Source of the DNA: Xanthostigma xanthostigma
Lineage: Eukaryota > Arthropoda > Insecta > Raphidioptera > Raphidiidae
DNA length: 64,000 nucleotides
Direction: 5' to 3'
Assembly: GCA_963575645.1 (NCBI GenBank)
Contig: OY754472.1
Coordinates: forward strand, 26,537,401 to 26,601,400
Shown here: positions 54,601-64,000 of the stretch, piece after piece
Layout of the letters: the number at the start of each line of letters is the position of its first letter
How positions within the stretch are numbered: the stretch's first letter is position 1
Notes under the pieces: generated by a model
The model's database searches: none
Told to the model about the DNA's origin: nothing
What the model saw: only the letters and a program-made list of their open reading frames with translations
Made by a program: the position numbers and the translations under genes

Positions 54601-57600
54601 TATGCGTTAAAATAATGGTTAATATGCAGTTTGCATTTTCTTATGAGAGAATGATCCAAACCTGAATGTTATAGTGTAAATAGACTTACCTTTGTAAAAT
54701 AAAGCAATTTTGCCTATAAGGACTCATTTGCACGCAAATGTCGTGAAGCATGTAAAAACTGCTTGTATGCGTTAAAATAATGGTTAATTCGCAGTTTGCA
54801 TTTTATTATGAGAGAATGATATAAACCTAAATGTTATAGTGTAAATAGACTAACCCTTATGAAATAAAGCAATTTTGCCTATAAGGACTCATTTGCACCT
54901 AATTGTCATAAAGCTTGTAAAAACTGCTTGTCTGCTTTAAAATAATGGTTAATATGCAGTTTGCATTTTCTTATGAGAGAATGATCCAAACCTGAATGTT
55001 ATAGTGAAAGTAGACTTACCTTTGTGAAAAAAACAATTTTGCCTTTAAGGACTTATTTGCACCTAATTGTCGTAAACCATGTAAAAACCGCTTGTCTGCG
55101 TGAAAATGATAGTCAATATTCAGTTTGCATTTTCTTATGAGAGAATGATCCAAACCTGAATATTATAGTGTAAATAGACTTACCCTCATGAAATAAAGCA
55201 ACTTTGCCTATAAGGACTTATTTGCAACTAATTGTCATAAAGCATGTAAAAACAGCTTGTATGCGTTAAAATAATAGTTAATATGCAGTTTGCATTTTCT
55301 TGTGAGAGAATGATCCAAACCTGAATGTTATAGTGTAAGTAAACTTACCTTTGTAAAATAAAGCAATTTTGCCTATAAGGACTCATTTGCACCTAATTGT
55401 CGTAAAGCATGTAAAAACTGCTTGTCTGCGTTAAAATAATGGTTAATATGCAGTTTGCATTTTCTTATGAGAGAATAATCCAAACCTGAATGTTATAGTG
55501 TAAATAGACTAACCTTCATGAAATAAAGCAATTTTGCCTATAAGGACTCATTTGCCCCTAATTGTCATAAAGCATGTAAAAACTTCTTGTATGCGTTAAA
55601 ATAATGGTTAATATGCAGTTTGCATTTTTTTATGAGAGAATGATCTAAACCTGAATGTTATAGTGTAAATAGACTTACCCTCATGAAATAAAGCAATTTT
55701 GCCTATAAGGACTCATTTGCACCTAATTGTCATAAAGCATGTAAAAACTGCTTGTATGCGTTTAAATAATCGTTAATATGCAGTTTTCATTTTCTTATGA
55801 GAGAATGATCCAAACCTGAATGATATAGTGTAATAGACTTACCTTCATGAAATAAAGCAATTTTGCCTATAAGGACTCATTTGCCCCTAATTGTCATAAA
55901 GCATGTAAAAACTGCTTGTATGCGTTAAAATAATGGTTAATATGCAGTTTGCATTTTCTTATGAGAGAATGATCCAAACCTGAATGTTATAGTCTAAATA
56001 GACTTACCTTTGTAAAATAAAGCAATTTTGCCTATAAGGACTCATTTGCACGCAATTGTCGTGAAGCATGTAAAAACTGCTTGTCTGCGTTAAAATGATA
56101 GTAAATATGCAGTTTGCATTTTCTTATGAGAGAATGATCCAAACCTGAATGTTATAGTGTAAATAGACTAACCTTCATGAAATAAAGCAATTTTGCCTAT
56201 AAGGACTCATTTGCCCCTAATTGTCATAAAGCATGTAAAAACTGCTTGTATGCGTTAAAATAATGGTTAATATGCAGTTTGCATTTTTTTATGAGAGAAT
56301 GATCTAAACCTGAATGTTATAGTGTAAATAGACTTACCCTCATGAAATAAAGCAATTTTGCCTATAAGGACTCATTTGCACCTAATTGTCATAAAGCATG
56401 TAAAAACTGCTTGTATGCGTTTAAATAATCGTTAATATGCAGTTTTCATTTTCTTATGAGAGAATGATCCAAACCTGAATGATATAGTGTAATAGACTTA
56501 CCTTCATGAAATAAAGCAATTTTGCCTATAAGGACTCATTTGCCCCTAATTGTCATAAAGCATGTAAAAACTGCTTGTATGCGTTAAAATAATGGTTAAT
56601 ATGCAGTTTGAATTTTCTTATGAGAGAATGATCCAAACCTGAATGTTATAGTCTAAATAGACTTACCTTTGTAAAATAAAGCAATTTTGCCTATAAGGAC
56701 TCATTTGCACGCAATTGTTGTGAAGCATGTAAAAACTGCTTGTCTGCGTTAAAATGATAGTAAATATGCAGTTTGCATTTTCTTATGAGAGAATGATCCA
56801 AACCTGAATGTTATAGTGTAAATAGACTAACCCTCATGAAATAAAGCAATTTTGCCTATCAGGACTCATTTGCACCTAATTGTCATAAAGCTTGTAAAAA
56901 CTGCTTGTATGCGTTAAAATAATGGTTAATATGCAGTTTGCATTTTCTTATGAGATAATGATACAAACCTAAAAGATATAGTGTAAATAGACTAACCCTC
57001 ATGAAATAAAGCAATTTTGCCTATAAGGACTCATTTGCCCCTAATTGTCATAAAGCATGTAAAAACTGCTTGTATGCGTTAAAATAATGGTTAATATGCA
57101 GTTTGCATTTTCTTATGAGAGAATGATCCAAACCTGAATGTTATAGCCTAAATAGACTTACCTTTGTAAAATAAAGCAATTTTGCCTATAAGGACTCATT
57201 TGCACGCAATTGTTGTGAAGCATGTAAAAACTGCTTGTCTGCGTTAAAATGATAGTAAATATGCAGTTTGCATTTTCTTATGAGAGAATGATCCAAACCT
57301 GAATGTTATAGTGTAAATAGACTAACCCTCATGAAATAAAGCAATTTTGCCTATCAGGACTCATTTGCACCTAATTGTCATAAAGCTTGTAAAAACTGCT
57401 TGTATGCGTTAAAATAATGGTTAATATGCAGTTTGCATTTTCTTATGAGATAATGATCCAAACCTAAAAGATATAGTGTAAATAGACTAACCCTCATGAA
57501 ATAAAGCAATTTTGCCTATAAGGACTCATTTGCACCTAATTGTCATAAAGCTTGTAAAAACTGCTTGTCTGCGTTAAAATAATGGTTAAAATGCAGTTTG

Positions 57601-60600
57601 CATTTTCTTATGAGAGAATGATGCAAACCTGAATGTTATAGTGTAAATAGACTTACCTTTGTAAAATAAAGCAATTTTGCCTATAAGGACTCATTTGCAC
57701 CTAATTGTCATAAAGCTTGTAAAAACTGCTTGTCTGCGTTAAAATAATGGTTAAAATGCAGTTTGCATTTTCTTATGAGAGAATGATGCAAACCTGAATG
57801 TTATAGTGTAAATAGACTTACCTTTGTAAAATAAAGCAATTTTGCCTATAAGGACTCATTTGCACGCAATTGTTGTGAAGCATGTAAAAACTGCTTGTCT
57901 GCGTTAAAATGATAGTAAATATGCAGTTTGCATTTTCTTATGAGAGAATGATCCAAACCTGAATGTTATAGTGTAAATAGACTAACCCTCATGGAATAAA
58001 GCAATTTTGCCTATCAGGACTCATTTGCACCTAATTGTCATAAAGCTTGTAAAAACTGCTTGTATGCGTTAAAATAATGGTTAATATGCAGTTTGCATTT
58101 TCTTATGAGATAATGATCCAAACCTAAAAAATATAGTGTAAATAAACTAACCCTCATGAAATAAAGCAATTTTGCCTATAAGGACTCATTTGCACCTAAT
58201 TGTCATAAAGCTTGTAAAAACTGCTTGTCTGCGTTAAAATAATGGTTAAAATGCAGTCTGCATTTTCTTATGAGAGAATGATCCAAACCTGAATGTTATA
58301 GTGTAACTAGACTTACCTTAATGAAATAAAGCAATTTTGCCTATAAGGACTCATTTGCCCCTAATTGTCATAAAGCATGTAAAAACTGCTTGTATGCGTT
58401 AAAATAATGGTTAATATGCAGTTTGCATTTTCTTATGAGAGAATGATCCAAACCTGAATGTTATAGTGTAAATAGACTTACCTTTGTAAAATAAAGCAAT
58501 TTTGCCTATAAGGACTCATTTGCACGCAAATGTCGTGAAGCATGTAAAAACTGCTTGTATGCGTTAAAATAATGGTTAATTCGCAGTTTGCATTTTATTA
58601 TGAGAGAATGATATAAACCTAAATGTTATAGTGTAAATAGACTAACCCTTATGAAATAAAGCAATTTTGCCTATAAGGACTCATTTGCACCTAATTGTCA
58701 TAAAGCTTGTAAAAACTGCTTGTCTGCGTTAAAATAATGGTTAATATGCAGTTTGCATTTTCTTATGAGAGAATGATCCAAACCTGAATGTTATAGTGAA
58801 AGTAGACTTACCTTTGTGAAAAAAACAATTTTGCCTTTAAGGACTTATTTGCACCTAATTGTCGTAAACCATGTAAAAACCGCTTGTCTGCGTGAAAATG
58901 ATAGTCAATATTCAGTTTGCATTTTCTTATGAGAGAATGATCCAAACCTGAATATTATAGTGTAAATAGACTTACCCTCATGAAATAAAGCAACTTTGCC
59001 TATAAGGACTTATTTGCAACTAATTGTCATAAAGCATGTAAAAACAGCTTGTATGCGTTAAAATAATAGTTAATATGCAGTTTGCATTTTCTTGTGAGAG
59101 AATGATCCAAACCTGAATGTTATAGTGTAAGTAAACTTACCTTTGTAAAATAAAGCAATTTTGCCTATAAGGACTCATTTGCACCTAATTGTCGTAAAGC
59201 ATGTAAAAACTGCTTGTCTGCGTTAAAATAATGGTTAATATGCAGTTTGCATTTTCTTATGAGAGAATAATCCAAACCTGAATGTTATAGTGTAAATAGA
59301 CTAACCTTCATGAAATAAAGCAATTTTGCCTATAAGGACTCATTTGCCCCTAATTGTCATAAAGCATGTAAAAACTTCTTGTATGCGTTAAAATAATGGT
59401 TAATATGCAGTTTGCATTTTTTTATGAGAGAATGATCTAAACCTGAATGTTATAGTGTAAATAGACTTACCCTCATGAAATAAAGCAATTTTGCCTATAA
59501 GGACTCATTTGCACCTAATTGTCATAAAGCATGTAAAAACTGCTTGTATGCGTTTAAATAATCGTTAATATGCAGTTTTCATTTTCTTATGAGAGAATGA
59601 TCCAAACCTGAATGATATAGTGTAATAGACTTACCTTCATGAAATAAAGCAATTTTGCCTATAAGGACTCATTTGCCCCTAATTGTCATAAAGCATGTAA
59701 AAACTGCTTGTATGCGTTAAAATAATGGTTAATATGCAGTTTGCATTTTCTTATGAGAGAATGATCCAAACCTGAATGTTATAGTCTAAATAGACTTACC
59801 TTTGTAAAATAAAGCAATTTTGCCTATAAGGACTCATTTGCACGCAATTGTCGTGAAGCATGTAAAAACTGCTTGTCTGCGTTAAAATGATAGTAAATAT
59901 GCAGTTTGCATTTTCTTATGAGAGAATGATCCAAACCTGAATGTTATAGTGTAAATAGACTAACCTTCATGAAATAAAGCAATTTTGCCTATAAGGACTC
60001 ATTTGCCCCTAATTGTCATAAAGCATGTAAAAACTGCTTGTATGCGTTAAAATAATGGTTAATATGCAGTTTGCATTTTTTTATGAGAGAATGATCTAAA
60101 CCTGAATGTTATAGTGTAAATAGACTTACCCTCATGAAATAAAGCAATTTTGCCTATAAGGACTCATTTGCACCTAATTGTCATAAAGCATGTAAAAACT
60201 GCTTGTATGCGTTTAAATAATCGTTAATATGCAGTTTTCATTTTCTTATGAGAGAATGATCCAAACCTGAATGATATAGTGTAATAGACTTACCTTCATG
60301 AAATAAAGCAATTTTGCCTATAAGGACTCATTTGCCCCTAATTGTCATAAAGCATGTAAAAACTGCTTGTATGCGTTAAAATAATGGTTAATATGCAGTT
60401 TGCATTTTCTTATGAGAGAATGATCCAAACCTGAATGTTATAGTCTAAATAGACTTACCTTTGTAAAATAAAGCAATTTTGCCTATAAGGACTCATTTGC
60501 ACGCAATTGTTGTGAAGCATGTAAAAACTGCTTGTCTGCGTTAAAATGATAGTAAATATGCAGTTTGCATTTTCTTATGAGAGAATGATCCAAACCTGAA

Positions 60601-62625
60601 TGTTATAGTGTAAATAGACTAACCCTCATGAAATAAAGCAATTTTGCCTATCAGGACTCATTTGCACCTAATTGTCATAAAGCTTGTAAAAACTGCTTGT
60701 ATGCGTTAAAATAATGGTTAATATGCAGTTTGCATTTTCTTATGAGATAATGATCCAAACCTAAAAGATATAGTGTAAATAGACTAACCCTCATGAAATA
60801 AAGCAATTTTGCCTATAAGGACTCATTTGCCCCTAATTGTCATAAAGCATGTAAAAACTGCTTGTATGCGTTAAAATAATGGTTAATATGCAGTTTGCAT
60901 TTTCTTATGAGAGAATGATCCAAACCTGAATGTTATAGCCTAAATAGACTTACCTTTGTAAAATAAAGCAATTTTGCCTATAAGGACTCATTTGCACGCA
61001 ATTGTTGTGAAGCATGTAAAAACTGCTTGTCTGCGTTAAAATGATAGTAAATATGCAGTTTGCATTTTCTTATGAGAGAATGATCCAAACCTGAATGTTA
61101 TAGTGTAAATAGACTAACCCTCATGAAATAAAGCAATTTTGCCTATCAGGACTCATTTGCACCTAATTGTCATAAAGCTTGTAAAAACTGCTTGTATGCG
61201 TTAAAATAATGGTTAATATGCAGTTTGCATTTTCTTATGAGATAATGATCCAAACCTAAAAGATATAGTGTAAATAGACTAACCCTCATGAAATAAAGCA
61301 ATTTTGCCTATAAGGACTCATTTGCACCTAATTGTCATAAAGCTTGTAAAAACTGCTTGTCTGCGTTAAAATAATGGTTAAAATGCAGTTTGCATTTTCT
61401 TATGAGAGAATGATGCAAACCTGAATGTTATAGTGTAATTAGACTTACCCTCATGAAATAAAGCAATTTTGCCGATAAGGACTCATTTGCACCTAATTGT
61501 CGTAAAGCATGTAAAAACTGCTTGTCTGCTTTAAAATAATGGTTAATATGCAGTTTGCATTTTCTTATGAGAGAATGATCCAAACCTGAATGTTATAGTG
61601 TAAATAGACTTAACTTCATGAAATAAAGCAATTTTGCCTATAAGGACTCATTTGCCCCTAATTGTCATAAAGCATGTAAAAACTGCTTGTATGCGTTAAA
61701 ATAATGGCTAATATGCAGTTTGCATTTTCTTATGAGAGAATGATCCAAACCTGAATGTTATAGTGTAAATAGACTTACCTTTGTAAAATAAAGCAATTTT
61801 GCCTATAAGGACTCATTTGCACGCAATTATCGTGAAGCATGTAAAAACTGCTTGTCTGCGTGAAAATGATAGAAAATATGCAGTTTCCATTTTCTTATGA
61901 GAGAAAGATCCAAACCTGAATGTTATAGTGTAAATAGACTTACCCTCATGAAATAAAGCAATTTTGCCTATAAAGGCTTATTTGCACCTAATTGTCGTAA
62001 AGGATGTAAAAACTGCTTGTCTGCGTTTAAATAATGGTTAATATTCAGTTTGCATTTTCTTATGAGAGAATGATCCAAACCTGAATGTTATAGTGTAAAT
62101 AGACTCACCTTTATGAAATAAAGCAATTTTGCATATAAGGACTCATTTGCCCCTAATTGTCATAAAGCATGTAAAAACTGCTTGTATGCGTTAAAATAAT
62201 GGTTAATATGCAGTTTGCATTTTCTTATGAGAGAATGATCCAAACCTGAATGGTATAGTGTAAATAGACTTACCCTCATGAAATAATGCAATTTTGTCTA
62301 TAAGGACTTATTTGCACCTAATTGTCGTAAACCATCTAAAAACTGCTTGTCTGCGTGAAAATGATAGTCAATATTCAGTTTGCATTTTCTTATGAGAGAA
62401 TGATCCAAACCTGAATGTTATAGTGTAAACAGACTTACCCTCATGAAATAAAGCATTTTTGCCTGTAAGGACTCATTTGCACCTAATTGTCATAAAGCAT
62501 GTAAAAACTGTTTGTATGCGTTAAAATAATGGTTAATATGCAGTTTGCATTTTCTTATGAGAGAATGATCCAAACCTGAATTATATAGTGTAAATAGACT
62601 AACCTTCATGAAATAAAGCAATTTT
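51642..62625 (+). repeat. 10,984-bp segment, copy 2 (partner 34,325-45,308)
   Basis: This is the near-identical copy of 34,325-45,308. The left breakpoint lies after 51,641 (TCTGCT against TCTGCG in the partner). The right breakpoint is at 62,626 (TTTTG against TTTTT). The nested 3,792-bp pair is preserved, marked by CATGGAATAAAG at 54,198 and 57,990. Confidence 0.9.
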
Positions 62626-63945
62626 GCCTATAAGGACTCATTTGCACCTAATTGTCATAAAGCTTGTAAAAACTGCTTGTCTGCGTTAAAATAATGGTTA
62701 AAATGCAGTTTGCATTTTCTTATGAGAGAATGATCCAAACCTGAATGTTATAGTGTAATTAGACTTACCCTCATGAAATAAAGCAATTTTGCCGATAAGG
62801 ACTCATTTGCACCTAATTGTCGTAAAGCATGTAAAAACTGCTTGTCTGCTTTAAAATAATGGTTAATATGCAGTTTGCATTTTCTTATGAGAGAATGATC
62901 CAAACCTGAATGTTATAGTGTAAATAGACTTAACTTCATGAAATAAAGCAATTTTGCCTATAAGGACTCATTTGCCCCTAATTGTCATAAAGCATGTAAA
63001 AACTGCTTGTATGCGTTAAAATAATGGCTAATATGCAGTTTGCATTTTCTTATGAGAGAATGATCCAAACCTGAATGTTATAGTGTAAATAGACTTACCT
63101 TTGTAAAATAAAGCAATTTTGCCTATAAGGACTCATTTGCACGCAATTATCGTGAAGCATGTAAAAACTGCTTGTCTGCGTGAAAATGATAGAAAATATG
63201 CAGTTTCCATTTTCTTATGAGAGAATGATCCAAACCTAAATGTTATAGTGTAAATAGACTTACCCTCATGAAATAAAGCAATTTTGCCTATAAAGGCTTA
63301 TTTGCACCTAATTGTCGTAAAGGATGTAAAAACTGCTTGTCTGCGTTTAAATAATGGTTAATATTCAGTTTGCATTTTCTTATGAGAGAATGATCCAAAC
63401 CTGAATGTTATAGTGTAAATAGACTCACCTTTATGAAATAAAGCAATTTTGCATATAAGGACTCATTTGCCCCTAATTGTCATAAAGCATGTAAAAACTG
63501 CTTGTATGCGTTAAAATAATGGTTAATATGCAGTTTGCATTTTCTTATGAGAGAATGATCCAAACCTGAATGGTATAGTGTAAATAGACTTACCCTCATG
63601 AAATAATGCAATTTTGTCTATAAGGACTTATTTGCACCTAATTGTCGTAAACCATGTAAAAACTGCTTGTCTGCGTGAAAATGATAGTCAATATTCAGTT
63701 TGCATTTTCTTATGAGAGAATGATCCAAACCTGAATGTTATAGTGTAAACAGACTTACCCTCATAAAATAAAGCAATTTTGCCTATAAGGACTCATTTGC
63801 ACCTAATTGTCATAAAGCATGTAAAAACTGTTTGTATGCGTTAAAATAATGGTTAATATGCAGTTTGCATTTTCTTATGAGAGAATAATCCAAACCTGAA
63901 TTATATAGTGTAAATAGACTAACCTTCATGAAATAAAGCAATTTT
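61286..63945 (+). repeat. 8-mer tandem duplication (1,320 bp)
   Basis: Copies 61,286-62,605 and 62,606-63,925 (matching on to 63,945) are spaced exactly 8 x 165 bp. They differ at several positions, for example GATGCAAAC against GATCCAAAC, GAGAAAGATC against GAGAATGATC, ACCATCTAAA against ACCATGTAAA, and GCATTTTTGCCTGTA against GCAATTTTGCCTATA. It is therefore less homogeneous than the 8,580-bp pair. Confidence 0.82.
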
Positions 63946-64000
63946 TACTATAAGGACTCATTTGCCCCTAATTGTCATAAAGCTTGTAAAAACTGCTTGT
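63946..64000 (+). repeat. Array continues past the window edge
   Basis: The last 55 bp are ordinary satellite (the TTTTTACTATAAGG variant also seen at 45,305), cut off inside a monomer. The array therefore extends beyond the window. Confidence 0.9.

Larger units (their letters stand above)
1..64000 (+). repeat. Satellite DNA array, 165-bp monomer, about 388 copies
   Basis: The whole window is a head-to-tail tandem array. Taking the recurring CTGCTTGT as monomer base 1, copies start at 1, 166, 331, 496, 661 and so on, exactly 165 bp apart apart from rare 1-4 bp indels. All copies run in the same direction and no other DNA interrupts them. There are no genes: 165 is divisible by three, so each stop codon of the consensus recurs in the same frame in every copy and all six frames are closed. 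The consensus is about 31% GC. The size and higher-order structure fit a centromeric or pericentromeric satellite of a plant or animal. This is an inference, because the sequence alone cannot show kinetochore activity. I do not recognise the family. Confidence 0.97.

Noticed and set aside
1..64000. AATAAA in every monomer (bases 105-110) as a polyadenylation signal
   Set aside because: It is part of the AT-rich consensus and recurs every 165 bp with no associated gene, so it carries no information about transcript ends.
1..64000. CRISPR array or other prokaryotic repeat system
   Set aside because: Repeats are contiguous 165-bp units without unique spacers, no cas-like or other genes are present, and the array exceeds 64 kb.
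1..64000. Transposon, retrotransposon, rDNA spacer or telomeric insertions
   Set aside because: The 165-bp register continues throughout with only 1-4 bp indels. I found no target-site duplications, terminal repeats, rRNA-like segments or short telomere motifs.
1..64000. Inverted blocks of monomers
   Set aside because: I looked for the reverse complement of the consensus landmarks (for example GGCAAAATTGC next to CTTATAGG) and found all monomers in one orientation.

Overview
The window is one uninterrupted block of eukaryotic satellite DNA. From base 1 to base 64,000 it consists of head-to-tail copies of an AT-rich monomer of 165 bp (about 31% GC in the consensus I read by eye). That makes roughly 388 copies, all in the same orientation. 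I see no gene, RNA gene, transposon, microsatellite or other non-satellite insertion, and both window edges lie inside the array. The 165-bp length is close to the DNA protected by a nucleosome plus linker histone. Long arrays of this kind, built from higher-order repeats, are typical of centromeric or pericentromeric heterochromatin in plants and animals. The monomer does not match any named family I can recall with confidence, so I do not name a species. No CENP-B box is visible.

The interest lies in how the array was built. Monomers fall into recurring sub-types, and ordered runs of them have been copied as larger units. Region by region: (1) 1-7,067 is a mosaic with 14-mer (2,310 bp) and roughly 31/32-mer (5,112/5,277 bp) relationships, and many copies differ by several substitutions. 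(2) 7,068-24,227 is a nearly perfect tandem duplication of an 8,580-bp, 52-monomer unit. Each copy contains a nested tandem duplication of a 1,485-bp, 9-monomer unit. (3) 24,228-29,831 is a mosaic of modules seen further left. (4) 29,832-38,405 re-copies 19,608-29,831, but lacks one 9-mer and one single monomer. (5) 36,766-44,121 holds two copies of a segment at a 3,792-bp (23-mer) spacing, each with a nested 659-bp 4-mer duplication. (6) 45,309-51,641 is a finely shuffled region with 334-bp, 1,813-bp and 989-bp local periods. (7) 51,642-62,625 is a near-identical copy of 34,325-45,308, 17,317 bp downstream. (8) 61,286-63,945 carries a 1,320-bp 8-mer tandem duplication.

The nesting gives a relative history. 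Small units (659 bp, 1,485 bp) were duplicated first and then carried along inside larger duplications (3,792; 8,580; about 10,000; 10,984 bp). Several breakpoints fall in stretches shared by nearly all monomers, as expected for unequal exchange or break-induced copying between misaligned monomers. Within the monomer, three short dyads stand out. One of them (monomer bases 80-93) exists in alternative forms whose two arms change together. All repeat units and identities were worked out by reading the sequence by eye, so positions are good to within a few bases and identity statements are approximate.
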